Source: Cryptomeria japonica
Taxonomy: Eukaryota; Streptophyta; Pinopsida; Cupressales; Cupressaceae
Assembly: GCF_030272615.1 (NCBI RefSeq)
Contig: NC_081409.1
Span: 209,979,190-210,039,189, forward strand
DNA: 60,000 bases
Reading direction: 5' to 3'
Shown: positions 34,047 through 46,108 of the stretch, piece after piece
Layout of the letters: each line of letters begins with the position of its first letter
Position numbering within the stretch: position 1 is the stretch's first letter
Program-made: the position numbers and the translations under genes
The notes under the pieces: model-generated
What the model saw: only the letters and a program-made list of their open reading frames with translations
The model's database searches: none
What the model was told of the DNA's origin: nothing

Positions 34047-35110
34047 GTGTGTCATTACTTGGATTATTTTGAAATGTGCCCTCGCTAGACATGGGTAGAT
34101 GATTATGTTAGGAAATAGTCTCCTATGTATAACTTAGTTGTTAAAAAAAATTATCGAGAAGTTTAGGTTAGTGTCTTCACTATATGGGTGATCTTGTTTA
34201 TGATATTACTTCAACATTTGAGTGTTGCTAGGTATTTTTTAACTGATCTTGTTGTGTGGGGGATGACACATTGACCATGTTTAGTTGATGTCCAAAGGGT
34301 GGCATGTTTGTAGCTACACTTGTATTTGTTTGGGACACCCTTGATGATGCATTTGAGCATATAACAGTATATTCACTGACATGTGATGTGACTAGAGGAA
34401 TTTGTGTAATCATATGTGGCCTTGGTAGGTGTTGACTTATCTGAGTGTTCATGGTTGTTTGATGAACGCATGGTTGCATACCCTAAAATTTGGTTCAAAA
34501 TGTGGTGGCAGCCCTAGTTGAATTATACCGAACTCTGGTTGCATGATATTACTCCATGGTTGTGTCATGTTGAACTCTAATTGTGTTGGATTGAATAAGT
34601 TTTGATTTGACATATAATTGGATGGGGTTTGATCTAGGATTTGTTCAAGTGAGGTTTGATATGGGCCTTGATTGAATGAGGTTTGATATGGACCTTGATT
34701 GAATGAGGTTTGATTTGGGATTTTGGAAAATGAGGTTTGATTTATGTTCATTGTTTGAAATTCATTTGTCATATTTACTTTTGAGAGGAGAGCCAATATG
34801 TCTGATGCAATGAGAGCTTGTACATCAACTCACTCAAAGTTTGGCTTTGGACCTTTAAATTTTTCAAATAGTTTGGTCATCTGGGATCTAATATTTTCAC
34901 TATTTTTCACTTTTTTCTAAGATCTCTATTTCTCGAGCTAGTTTTTCCTCTAGTGATGGAGAATCATGTATGACATTTATTTGGTAATGATAAGTTTGAT
35001 CCAAGTTTTGGGACATGTATAAGTTGGATTGACATGATTGATTGTTTGATTGCAATGACGTGGTCCCATGCAAGTTGGAAGCGAGTGTGAGGAAATTGAG
35101 GTTAACAAAA
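34047..35110 (-). pseudogene. gag: Tat B gag N-terminal part
   Basis: Coding-like minus-strand sequence with stops and frame changes. Recognisable stretches are HDSPSLEEKLAREIEILEK (near 34,950), a KGPKPNFE word (near 34,840), VDVQALIASDI, then a Gln/Asn/Ser-rich region. Five 27-bp units lie at 34,624-34,758 and encode nine-residue repeats of QTSFNQGPY type. The frame runs into the copia insertion at 34,041 and continues at 21,821, so both sides belong to one element. Assignment to a Tat-like gag rests mainly on the 21.7 kb half. Confidence 0.55.
34624..34758 (-). repeat. 27-bp in-frame tandem repeat in Tat B gag
   Basis: Units start at 34,624, 34,651, 34,678, 34,705 and 34,732 with the plus-strand core GAGGTTTGATATGG. 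The period of 27 keeps the reading frame and gives nine-residue Gln/Ser/Asn-rich repeats. Confidence 0.8.
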
Positions 35111-36331
35111 TCACAAGCATGTAATGTAAAATAAGAAAACTAAAGCATAAAAAGACATGAATTTGTTTCACCTTGATTCTTCACCTCCTTTGACTGAGTG
35201 GGAAGTGAAAGTATGAACCCAAGACCTTCACTTTATTTTCTCCTTGTGATTGAAGGATGTGGATTTCTCTCGACTACATAATAAAAAAATGGTATTGGAT
35301 AGATTTTGATGGATGATGGATTTTACTTATATGAGGCAATATTTGGGCATAGTATGGGTATGATGGATAATTTTATTGCTCAAAGGGACATCATAAAAAA
35401 CAATGTAAAAAAGGTGGATGAAATGAGAGGAGAGGAGATTCCAATTTATAGATTGGAGGGGCCCAAAATGGATGACCAAGATCAAAGGGAAATGGAGGGC
35501 TAGCATTGAAAGTGAGTAGGAGAGGACTTGAGAGGACATCTGGGAGATCCAAGAGATTTTCAATAAAGGCATTTCTTGTCTCCACACTTCTCAATTAAAT
35601 GGGAAAGACTTCCCCAAGTATCTTGGGAAGAGAAGAAAGGAATATAAAATTCCTTGGGAGAGGACAAGAGGAATTAAAAATTCACAAATAAGAGAATGTG
35701 TGGGAAGAATAAAGGATAAAGAAATTAAAATCCCTTTGGAAGAGAGGGCATGGGGAGATTCAAGGGATTTGACATTCCTTGAATGGAGCAAAAGTGGGTG
35801 GCATTTAAGGTTGGAGGGTGAGATGGGAAGGCCATTTATGGCAAGGAATTGACTCGTCCCTAATCAAGGTGATTAGAGATGTGAAATGATTAGGAAGACT
35901 GATTAGGTGGATTAATGAGGGACTATGAGAGAAAGTAAGTGAGTTGGGAGGATGGGAAATGAGGAGAGAGAATTAGTGGGGGAATATAAAATTAGAGTAA
36001 ATGATAATCATGATTAGGATAGAATTAATTAGGGTAGATGATGGAATTAGAAGGGTGATTTATAGGAATCAAGGGGTTAGTTAATTAACTATGATTAATT
36101 AACTAATTGGGATTTAGAAGAAATGTTGGCTAAGGTTGGGGATTGAAATGATTTTTAGAAGAATATGATATAGCTAATTTTAATAAATTAATTATAAGGC
36201 TCGGGTGATAAAATTATTTAAAATATAATTTAATTAATGTTAAGAAGGAGGAGTAACATAATTAATATAATTAATTATATGAAAAGGCTAAATTAATTAA
36301 ATATTAATTTAATTAATTTTAGGTGCCTACA
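35111..36331 (-). mobile_element. 3' LTR of Tat A, minus strand
   Basis: On the minus strand it begins TGTAGGCACCTAAAATTAAT at 36,331, with the AT-rich U3 start typical of this group. A CTATAAATTG word near 35,450 may be its TATA box. A polypurine tract abuts it at 36,332-36,346, so this is the 3' LTR of the element lying at higher coordinates. The far end is not resolved. Gag-like coding sequence of Tat B is visible below about 35,110, and the CA end lies somewhere in 35,100-35,300. Confidence 0.6.
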
Positions 36332-36346
36332 TTTGTCCCTTCTTTT
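36332..36346 (-). promoter_or_regulatory. Polypurine tract of Tat A
   Basis: The minus strand reads AAAAGAAGGGACAAA directly before the TGTAGGCACC start of the LTR. It would prime plus-strand DNA synthesis. Confidence 0.7.
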
Positions 36347-37239
36347 ATGCAGTGGAAAAGATGGGGATGGGTAAAAGATAGAGAAAAGATGCCCCAACAT
36401 GAAGATGTGGGTAAGGTATGCCTCCTTGAGAATTTAATCAAAAAATTGTAAAATTTTGTGAGACAATTCTCAAAAAGATGAAAATAGGAGCAAATGATGA
36501 AGAGAATGTGATGAAGGGGACACGAGGAAAATGGTATGGAGAATGACAGAAAAAAAGCGGAGGAAAGGTGATAGAAGAGAAAAAGAAGGGCTTATATAAG
36601 CCACTCGGAGCCCATAGAAGGGTCATTTTGCCACTCATAAGTCAATGAGAAATAGAGAGCATAGAGAAAAGGAGAAAAGATGGTGCATATTCCACATCAT
36701 GAACAATGCAGTGAGAGAGTTAAGCTCTTCCAATGACCACTCTAGTATAAACCACTGGTATGTAGCCCTATCTTAACTTTGACATTTTAGTAGAATAGGA
36801 TTAAATAGGGGTATTTAGTGAGGGAAAGAGGGGAGTGAGGTGTAAACGTCAATCACCTAATAAACATTTGTGCTTGAGGATCACCATCTGTATAGGCGAT
36901 CCCCATCTATGCAAGTGATGCATCACTTGTGCAGGCATCGAAGAGATGATTGATGTCTGCGACAACGAGGAAAATAGAAAAGAGGAGCAGCCTAAGGATC
37001 ACCATATGTGCTTTGCAGAATGGTGCCCAGACTAGAATTTTAGTGTCTCCGCAAGGAGAAATGCCATCTCCACCTAAAGGAAAAGGAGGGGAAATAAAAT
37101 GAATGGAAAGTGAAATGAGGCACTTCCAAGGGATGCCCCAAGGTGCGGGAGGGGGAAATTAGAAGAAGAGGGGCTAACATGATTGAATGCATGGGTGTAG
37201 GAGGACTTGGTGCCATTACAATCATGGGAGTGTTTGCCG
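36347..37239. other. Tat A 3' region between PMD frame and polypurine tract
   Basis: About 0.9 kb without a recognisable gene. The plus strand is A/G-rich. Short frames on both strands have no domain. Confidence 0.45.
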
Positions 37240-38345
37240 ACCACAATGAGATATCGTAGCTAGATGACTAGAGCTGAGAGGAATGTGTTGTATCATGTCG
37301 GGCTATAGTGGGTATCTAGGTGGCTAAGGATTCACACACACACAATGATCATAATGGTACTCATTGAGCGATGGCACAATGAGATGTGTTCCTTTCATTT
37401 ACCTACTGGAGAGGCATTCATTAGCTTAGAGGATGTGTGGTGTATCTTGTAGGTTCTGATTCGCGAGGTCATTTTGGAGTACCGACTAGAGGACAGAGAA
37501 TACTACCTGCATCATATGTGCCATATAGATGACCTTCACATGGAAAGGATGCAAATGGTGCTAGAGTGGGCCATGGAGCCACATCGATAGATTTCCTGAC
37601 TCATGTTATATATTTATGGCCTAAACAATGGTCAACTGATGCCCGATCTCAATGGGCATGGCTTTTCTATCAACTATTCTAGATGTTTATATTATATAAT
37701 GGAGGACGAAATGTAGTATGCCTGGGGATATGCCATACTCAAGAAATTATACCACGATATTCACATGTGTGTTTATCAAGGGTACAAGAACCTAGGGACT
37801 AGTGTTACTCTGCTTCATATATGGGTATTTGAGCACATAGTTGTGTGTCGGCCTCTTGGATTTAGGGAGTGGTGGAAACAATATCCTTATGTTGAAAAAT
37901 ATGGAGGATTACTTCACTATACACGAGTAGGCACAATGGGATTCTGGCATCGATGTATCGATGAGATGATGGATTTTACCTAGCACCCCTACAGACTCTG
38001 TGAGAAGTGGAGGGTGATGGCTATTATCATTTTTTTATCCAAACACAATGTTGGTTGATCGGCCATATTGTACATGTGATAGATCAATACTTGCCTCACT
38101 GGGTGATGCGACAGTTTGTCCTATAGCTGGATATCATTGTCGAGGAGCACACCCATCCTTGGATTACATGAGAGAAAGCCACCTAGGCAGATGCCATAGG
38201 TCTTTTCGAGGCTGAAGTTAGCTGGACCAGGATGACACTATTGCCTTGGGACCCTAGGGAAAATGCTATTAATGTTGGTTGTGCAGGGGCATATGCAGCA
38301 TGGTGGGAGTTTCACCGACCAACCCGACTAACTATACCAAGGGTA
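37240..38345 (+). pseudogene. Plant mobile domain (PMD) pseudogene, antisense in Tat A
   Basis: A PMD-like (aminotransferase-like plant mobile domain) protein read on the plus strand, opposite to the element's own genes. The frame from about 37,345 to 37,983 gives ALIERW-like LIERWHNEMCSFHLPTGEAF, ISLEDVWCIL, then LLHIWVFEHIVVCRPLGF and REWWKQYPYVEKYGG. In-frame stops lie near 37,450, 37,588, 37,600 and 37,713, and again at 37,981. After a frameshift the typical end PHWVMRQFVL and AYAAWWEFHRPTR can be read up to about 38,330. PMD proteins occur both as host silencing-related factors and inside transposons. This copy lies between integrase and the 3' LTR, the place where extra frames are known in Tat elements. 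It is dead in this copy. Confidence 0.7.
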
Positions 38346-39613
38346 CTAGAACCAAATGAGATTGCACCCTTCGTGGACTAGGTTGTCAGATGGGACAGAG
38401 AGAATGGGGGAGAGGGAGGAGATGGAGGCGGGGGAGGTGGAGGGCAGAGAGTAGGGAGGGTTTTGTGGAGGGGATAGATGAGGAGGAGGCAAGGGGACAA
38501 GTACACATACTAGGGGCACCCATATAGGTTCAAGTTTATGTAGGAGGATAGGTTCAGATCCTAACAATGACACCACTAGTAGTGCTCCCACTAGCTTGGC
38601 CACCATAGAGGCCTCAGTCGCAGGTACAGGTGCCCCAACCACAGCCACAAGAACCATAGATTTCATAGGTTACCTTATATTAGATCACCCTAGAGAGGGA
38701 TATAGAGAGGGCTCAGGTAGCAAGCCTAGCAAATGGGTGGGTCGGGAGAGGACCAGGATAGATGGGGAGTGGTCTCTTGTAGAGAGCCTATAGGCCAACG
38801 TGGATAGGGAGAGGAGTATATGGGCTCCATGTAGAGAGGGACACACTATGGGTGGCCCTAGAGGCAATGACTATAGAGAGGACTTACTATCAGGCAAAGG
38901 TAGAGGTTACCATCGGGGCATTATAGGTAGCCCAAGGGGGAGAGATGGTGCAACAAATACAACATATGGATATAGATATGGAGGGACTGAGTGTGTGGGT
39001 AGCACATACAAAGTCATATTCCACCCACCTTATAGGGGAGAGAAAATAGGCTAGATAATTACTCATACTCGTCGGGATGACATAGGTTTTCATTGATGCC
39101 ATAGAGTCATGGTGGGCCGCAAAGAGGGCTCTATAGGAGGCCTAGTACTGTAGGGGGCTCTATCAAGATGTTGTTGTTGTACAGACCAGAGAGCACCATC
39201 ATTTGTAGAGAAGACATAGACCTAGCAAACATGATCATAGACATCCAGAGATTCGGTGGGTATGAGAGTTCCATGACTGCCACCAGGAGGGCCATTGAGA
39301 GGAGGGAGGGATGCAAGTGCGGGTGACAGGGAGAGCACTGAATAGCATCATGACTTTTGGTATTTTTATGACCCTTCAAGGATTACATCTCATTTTATTA
39401 CAATTGGACACATCATTTTTTGATATATATATGAGGTGACATATGATTTTGGTAGCAATTTATTTATTTCATATTTATGATGGAAATTTATCATGGACTA
39501 TGGTACATTTGATGATTGATTCATGATGATGCATGCTTATTTTTATGTGATGACTATTATGATATTGCTGACATGTTTGTGATGTAGGGTGGATGTATAC
39601 TTGCATAATGTTT
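38346..39613 (+). other. Gly/Arg-rich sequence after the PMD pseudogene
   Basis: The plus strand encodes Gly- and Arg-rich stretches (GGDGGGGGGG near 38,410; GRGYHRGIIGSPRGRDG near 38,900) broken by stops. This may be the disordered tail of the PMD frame or of a neighbour. No other domain is visible. Confidence 0.4.
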
Positions 39614-40269
39614 ATGATTGTAGACACCTAAAATTGTCCAGTCTAATTAAATAAATATTTTATTTATTTAATTATTTTAATCTAATTCTTCTATTAATTA
39701 AATAAATCTTTATTTATTTAATTAACTCATTATCCTTTTCTACATATGACACATGTCATTCATCTCTTAATTCATACACTACCTACCCTCTCATTATTTT
39801 ATTATTTCTTTTACCTACCCTCTAATCATAGCTGACCATTTATCTTTTACACCTCTCAATCTTATCCCTCCATTTCTTATAGTGTCTTCTATATAAGGAG
39901 ATGCTTCCTTCATTATCAACCCGATGCATTCAACCCCTAGACATATACATTCTAATCAAGCATCCTAGCATTCGATCTTTCATATGAGATCCTACTTGCA
40001 ACCACATTTCCGTTCTTTGTTGAGCTCTTGTGCACATAAAATCTGAGAGCAAATATATCAAGCAAGATCAATGGAGATAGGAAGAATGGAGATCCAAACC
40101 TTATTGGACATGTGATGGTATAATATTTATGATTTCATTTGATTTGCATTGTCTTAGGTAATCTTCATATGTTATGGTGGATCTTTGTTGTTGTTAGGCT
40201 AGGGTTTTGTGGTTGAATTCATTTAGTCTTTCAACATTGTTGTTATCCATTTTCACCGTACACAATGAT
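39614..40269 (+). mobile_element. Gypsy solo LTR with ATGAT target duplication
   Basis: The LTR is 39,619-40,264 (646 bp). It starts TGTAGACACCTAAAATTGTC and ends CACCGTACACA, with perfect ATGAT on both sides (39,614-39,618 and 40,265-40,269). A TATA box, CTATATAA, lies at 39,889 and AATCTGAGAGCAA is downstream. No primer site or internal sequence remains, so it is the product of LTR-LTR recombination. It is inserted in the 3' region of Tat A. Confidence 0.85.
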
Positions 40270-41978
40270 GTATGTATTTCTATTATGAGATGCATGTGTT
40301 ATGATATATTGATTATTTACAAAATATGCATGATGGGAATTATGTACATATATGATTGTGATGATGGTTATAATGTGAATGGAATGGTTTTAATATAATG
40401 TTATGGAATGCAATGATTATGACCTAATGTAATAAGATGTAAAATAAAATAGTTATGATAGTGGGATGATAATGATGCATAATGAAATGGACCTTAAATG
40501 AGATGTAATGATATGCAAGAAAATGAACCCTATAGATAATTAATATATGTAATGCAAGTGAAAAATGAAGTCTAAAAATGAAAATACAAAGGATTTTAAA
40601 AAATGATTAGAAAATGAAAATGAAGCGAAATGAAAGATAATGCAAGTGAACATGAAATGACATGAGGTTTATATTGATAAAATTTAATCCAATGAAAATG
40701 AGCCTAAGGATAAATGCAAATGATGAAATGCCAAAATGGTTAAATGCAAATGAAGTGATGATGCAAATGGAAGTGGATGAGTTTTTCGCGATGTGCCAAT
40801 CATACCACAATGAAATATATAGAATAGAAGAAGAAAAATAGAGAGGGGTGAATAAATTGAAGTCTCCGAGAGAAATGGATGATAAGTAAGGTGAATGGAT
40901 GGATGGCATTTTATTGTGTAAATATGGAGAGAAAACCTAGTTTTGATATTGCCACAGATTATCTATACTACTAACTATAAAAGTCAGGATGTTGTGAATA
41001 TTTGAGGCATGGACTAGACTCTCAAACAATAGGTTATCTCAGTGCACACAGGTTTGAAAACATTGATGAAGGAGTAAATGTCAGATTGTTAGATGGTACA
41101 AGAGAAACCCTCAAACACACCATACCAAAAAAATATGCCCCGCAATACACCAATCCAAGACATACTGTGAAATAGAGTGATAAAGGCAATCCTGAATAGA
41201 TATAGACATAGGGCATGAACTGAAAATCCAATAAAAATGACCAATCATGCAAATGACATACAGATGGCCAACTACCATCTCTTGCCAAGAGTAGGACATG
41301 GATCTGGATAAAATGTTGGACATGGGAAGGATGCATTCGCTATAAAAGGATAATGAATATGATTGAAAAAGATAGAAAAAGGACCAGATGGATGTGCAAG
41401 GTATGGAGACGAGGAGATTTGTCATCAAGATTTGATTAGCATAGTGTGGATGGGTGTTTGGTTGACATGCGAGTCAAGAAAAGCTCAGATTAATGGGAAA
41501 GCTTAGAATGTTGGGGGGGGAAGCTCAATGTCATGGGACAAAAGCTCAGTGTGATGGGACAATCCTTATTCATGGTTGGGAATCTAGCTCATCATCTCAA
41601 TGGGAGGGAGGTGAGGTAGGATCAATGAAGGGGATAGGAGTGGAAGCAAGTGAGATGAAGAGTGCCTACACAGATAGGAAAGGGGAATAATAGGTTTAGC
41701 TCGAGTGAATGGCGAATTAATGGTTTACATCACTAAAGAAAGGTGGATGTAGGAGATGGCTGCAGTGGGATGAGCGTCCAAAGAGATAGGGGATCTGAAC
41801 TATTTAGCTTGATGCCTATAAATAGGTTTTGAACAAGGTACCTATCCATAGCGCCACAGAGTGGTTTTCACTAACGGACAAAATGATTTTTCTTGACTTT
41901 TTGCACTTTTCAAATTTTTTTGTATTTTTTATGCTTTTTTAATTTTTTTTCTGATTTTTGAAATTGGGACTATAAAGA
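40270..41978 (-). other. Tat A sequence between integrase and PMD region, non-coding
   Basis: About 1.7 kb. The first half is rich in ATGCAAATGAA/GATGAT-type words. The second has many stops in all frames. A T-rich run at 41,884-41,960 on the plus strand lies just past the integrase stop. Nothing further is supported. Confidence 0.45.
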
Positions 41979-43330
41979 TCAGGCATAGAATTTCTTCAGG
42001 TATAGGATTTTCATGGGCTTGTCTAAGGGTTCATCAAGTGTAGCCAATTGATAAGATTTGAAACCATATTTGGCAGTGATAACATAGGGTCCCAACCAAT
42101 GGGGCTATAATTTGCCTTTCTTTTCTCTGTATTAAAGATTCCTTTGATTTTCCATAAGGACAAGGTCATCGATGTCAAACTCCTAGGTCCTAACCTTCTT
42201 GTTATAGTTGAGTCATAGGCGATTCTGATAAACTCGGAGATGATTCAAAGCCTTGAGACTTTTTTCATCTAACAACTCCAACTCTTGTAATCTAGCCACT
42301 CAATATTCTTCGTCAATAAAGATGATGTACAATGACACTCAAAGTGAGGGGATCTCGATCTGAAGGGGGAGGATGGCTTCAAAACCAAATACTAGGGAAT
42401 ATGTGGTAGTGCTTGTTGGTGTGCAGATGATTGTATAGTAGGACTAAAGGGTAGGGTGGAATTGCAAGTTTCAATCATAGCTAGTTTTATTGACTGTGTT
42501 TTTCAGGATTTTGATAAGAGTTTTGTACGGAGCCTCATCTTGATCATTACCTTGTGGATAGTATGTAGTGGAAAAGCAATGTTGGATGGCAAATTTTTGG
42601 CATAGTTCGTTGACATCCTGGTTCTTGAAAGGTCCATCGTTGTCTCTAGCAATGACCTTAGGGATTCCATATCGACAAATTAAGTAGTTCACGACTTTTC
42701 CATTTGTTTGCCAATGGTAAAGGTGAGTGGTATGGCTTCCACCCACTTGGTGAAATATTCAATGGTAGTTATTATGAATTTTTGATCATTGGATGAGGTT
42801 GGATGGATTTTACTAATAAGATCAAGTTCCCACTATGAGAAGGGCCAAGGTGTGATGAACGGTTGTAGATCCTAAGATGACACATGAATCTTATCACCAT
42901 GTTTCTAACAGGGCACACATTTTTGGACATAGTGATATGCATCTTGTTCCATTGTAGGCCAGTAATACCCTCTATGCAATATTTTCTTAGCCAGAGTGAA
43001 GCCGCTTGAGTCTTCCCCACAGATACCTTTGCGTACCTCACATAATGTTCATTCAGCCTCCTCTTTGTCTAAACATCTTACGAGGGTTTCATCAAAGTGC
43101 CTTCGAAAGAGAGTATCTCCAAGGATAGTGTACCAGGCAGATCAACAAATGAAAGTCTGTTGTTGGGTTTTGGTGAGGTGAGGGGGAATAGTATTATTGT
43201 GAAGGTAGGCATAGGTTTCTTGATACTAGGGTGAGTTGAGAACAACAAGGGGACACACCATGCCAGATTCAAGGACATCATATGTTGGGACTAGAAGATT
43301 CTCAACTAGGAATTCACACTTTTGAATATT
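41979..43330 (-). pseudogene. pol: Tat A integrase part of pol
   Basis: Integrase would join element DNA to the chromosome. Minus-strand frames show, in order, a zinc-binding remnant (KNVCPVRNMV and HYVKKCVPCQKHGD in neighbouring frames), the first catalytic Asp in WGLDLIGKIHP, WVEAIPL, the second Asp region (VIARDNDGPFKNQDV), YYPQGNDQ, and a C-terminal part ending in KILYLKKFYA before TGA at 41,979. Frameshifts near 42,750 and several stops break it. The order of domains after reverse transcriptase and RNase H fits Ty3/gypsy, not copia. Confidence 0.75.
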
Positions 43331-44059
43331 TTCTTGCATCTGCAAGAGGTAACTGATAGTAGTCATTGCATCTGTAGCTCTACTATTTGTTAGAGGGATC
43401 TACTCAAATTGAATAGAATGGAAATTATATTTAAAGTTATCCACCATGTGGTGATAAGGGAGTAACTTATCATCTTTTTTTTGGTATTAATCATTAACTT
43501 GTTTAATGACAAGTTGGGAGCCTCCATATACATGCAAGTCAGTGATCTTCTATTGGATAGTCAAGCAGAGACCAGTAATGAGGGCTTCATACTCTACGGT
43601 ATTATTTGTGCATGCAAAGGCTATCTTGTAAGACTTGGGTATGCAATCCCCTTGAGGGGTGATCAACAAAATACCTACCCTCGATCCATGTTGCATGCAG
43701 GAGCCATCAAAGTAAAGTTATCATTTAGTGGGCGATGTGAGTGCCATGATAGAGTCATCCAAAAATTCTACAATGATGGGATGTTCTCCTTGTAGAGGGG
43801 CATCGACTAGCTGATCAATGATGACTTGTCCTTTAATTTACTTTCATTCTACATACTCAATGTTGAATTCATGTAGCAACATAACCCACTTAGTGGTGCA
43901 TCCTATAAGAGTATCCCTTGATAGTAGATACTTGAGGGGGTCCATCTGCACAATGAGCTTGGTCTTATGATTGAGCATGTAATGGAGGAGCTTCTACATA
44001 CTGAAAATAATTGCAAGGCATGCTCGTTCAATCAGAGTGTAGTTAAGCTCATAACCTAC
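43331..44059 (-). pseudogene. pol: Tat A RNase H and second (archaeal-type) RNase H
   Basis: The minus strand shows the end of the first RNase H (IERACLAIIFSM, HYMLNHKTKLIVQ) at 44,050-43,900. A second RNase H follows with LYFDGSCMQHG at about 43,715 and CTNNTVEYEALITGL at about 43,600. Two RNase H domains in tandem mark the Tat lineage. The Asp and Glu positions in these motifs are kept, but stops interrupt the frame. The solo LTR at 44,060-46,103 separates this part from its upstream half. Confidence 0.75.
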
Positions 44060-45371
44060 TGTATGCCAAAAATATGGTCTTCAACATGGAAGAAGAAAAA
44101 CACTTCAAACACACCAATGAAGCATTACATTAGAGTTAGAAATAATACACAAGTTAGTGGATTTAAAACTCCTAAAATAACCTCATTATCCTCTATCTCT
44201 AAAGATCTTCAAGATTCAAGGTGGCCCTCACTTGGAAGAGCACTCGATATCTTATATGACAACCTAGAGAACGAGATTTTAGTGATGTTCTAAGATCAAA
44301 ATGGATGCAACTAAGATCTTAGCTAAGATGAGATGATGGATGAAGATAGGATGCAAGATGCAAGAATAGATGATTAAGATGTTAGATGTATTCCAAATTG
44401 TAGATTAGATGCTAGATGAGTTAATTAAACTATATGAGTATAAAATACTATGAGATGATATGCAATTAACTAGATGATATGCTAAAATGAAGCTAAAACG
44501 CTAATGCTAATGCTAAATGGCTTGGATGCTTGGAGATGAAAAGATGAACTCCTTAACCTGCAAAATGACTATAATTTAGATGCACAAGATTGAGATATGA
44601 ATTGAAAGAGAAATGGGCTCTATTTATAAAAGAATTGGAGAATTGGATGGCCAATATTGAATTGGCTTAAGGAGGGTCAAGATTGAAAGTTATCAATCCA
44701 TGTGAGATTTTCAACCCAATACCATGTTGACAAGTGTCGCCATGAGATTGCTTGAGAGGAGAGAGAGGAGACATTAAATGCTTTAGAAGACTTAATGGTT
44801 AATACCATGTGGGCAAATTCATGGAATAAAGATTTTATCTAATGAATAAAGATATTGTCCAATGGACAAAATCTTGTGCAAAGCTCAATGTGTTGAAAAT
44901 GTGAAGTTTTGTAAGAGCATTAAAAGCTCTTTGGAGACCTTGGAGGTTATCTTGTTGGAAGTTAGATAACCTTCAAGACTTTTGTGAGAGTCCTACAAAT
45001 TTGGGGATCTTAAAGAAGTTAGCTTGTTGAAAAGATAAAACTTTAAATGCATTTAGAAGACTTTCTTCCAAAATTAGAAGTGACTTCCCCAAAATTTAGG
45101 GATGTGACCATGATAGAAGAATTAGACTAATTAAGTAGGTTTTGAGAGGTTCTAGAAGAATCCTTAGGAAGTTAATGGAAAGTGTAAGAGAACACAAGTG
45201 AGAGAAATAGGAATTTTTAATTAAAATAAAAATATTTATTTCAACTAAAATGAATGCAACTTGCATTTGGATAGATATTTAAATAAATATTAATTTATTT
45301 AAATGTGAATGTGAATTTTGGATTCTATTTAAATAAATCTTAATTTATTTAAATGAGAAAAAGGGGGATAA

Positions 45372-45545
45372 AGCATTAAATGCTTCAAGACTTTGAGGGA
45401 AACCATTAAAGAATTAAGAAGACTTTAAGGGAAAGCATTAAAGGCTTAAGAAGACTTTAAGGGAAACAATTAAAGGTTTGAGAAGACTCTAGGGGAAGCC
45501 ATTAAAGGATTGAAGACTTTAAGGGAAGCCATTAAAGGTTTCAAG
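45372..45545. repeat. 33-37 bp minisatellite in the solo LTR
   Basis: Five or so units share AAGACTTTAAGGGAA followed by CCATTAAAGG, with variable linkers. Confidence 0.75.
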
Positions 45546-45736
45546 TGGGTGGGGATAAATAGGATTTCAAATAAATAATTTATTTATTTAAAATTGTGGT
45601 GCAACTTGCATTTGTAGGAAAATGCAAGTGGGTGGAGGAAAATAGGATTTTTTAGATAAAATAAAATATTTATTTTAGCCAAAAGGAGATGCAACTTGCA
45701 TATGTTGTAAAACGCAAGTGGGGTGAGGGAAATAGG

Positions 45737-46015
45737 GATTTTTAATTAAATGTAAATTTAATTAAATGGGAAAGGGGATTTTAATTAAATGTTAAATTTA
45801 ATTAAAATGGAAAGGGGATTTTAAATTAAATGTTGAATTTGATTAAAATGGCTAGAAGGGGATATTTAATTAAATGTTGAATTTAATTAAAATGGCTAAA
45901 AGGGGATATGTAATTACTTATTGAATTTAATTAAAATGGCTTAGATAGAATAAAGGGGGAATTAATTAAATCTTTAATTTGATTAATGGTTGATTAGAAG
46001 AAAAGGGATATTGAT
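45737..46015. repeat. 39-50 bp AT-rich minisatellite in the solo LTR
   Basis: Five to six units share TTAATTAAATGTTGAATT, TAATTAAAATGG and AAGGGGA in that order. It sits directly next to the U3 end of the LTR. Confidence 0.75.
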
Positions 46016-46108
46016 TAAACCTTAGTTTAGTCAATAGGCAGATTAGGGTAATTAAACAAGTATAAATTCATTTAATTAGTTGTGCAAGTTTTAGGTGTCT
46101 ACACCTAC

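Larger units (their letters stand above)
44055..46108 (-). mobile_element. 2.0 kb gypsy solo LTR with CCTAC target duplication
   Basis: The LTR is 44,060-46,103 (2,044 bp). On the minus strand it begins TGTAGACACCTAAAACTTGC at 46,103 and ends TTTTTGGCATACA at 44,060. CCTAC flanks both ends exactly (44,055-44,059 and 46,104-46,108). It lies within the RNase H frame of Tat A, which reads on across it. Three sets of tandem repeats fill its U3 side (45,200-46,020). No internal element sequence remains. Confidence 0.9.

Noticed and set aside
36331-36346. The LTR at 36,331 as the 5' LTR of the gag at 34-35 kb
   Set aside because: A polypurine tract directly abuts its start, and no primer site or leader is visible before the gag sequence, so it fits a 3' LTR of Tat A better.
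37240-38345. A working plant-mobile-domain gene
   Set aside because: At least four in-frame stops and a frameshift lie in the conserved part.
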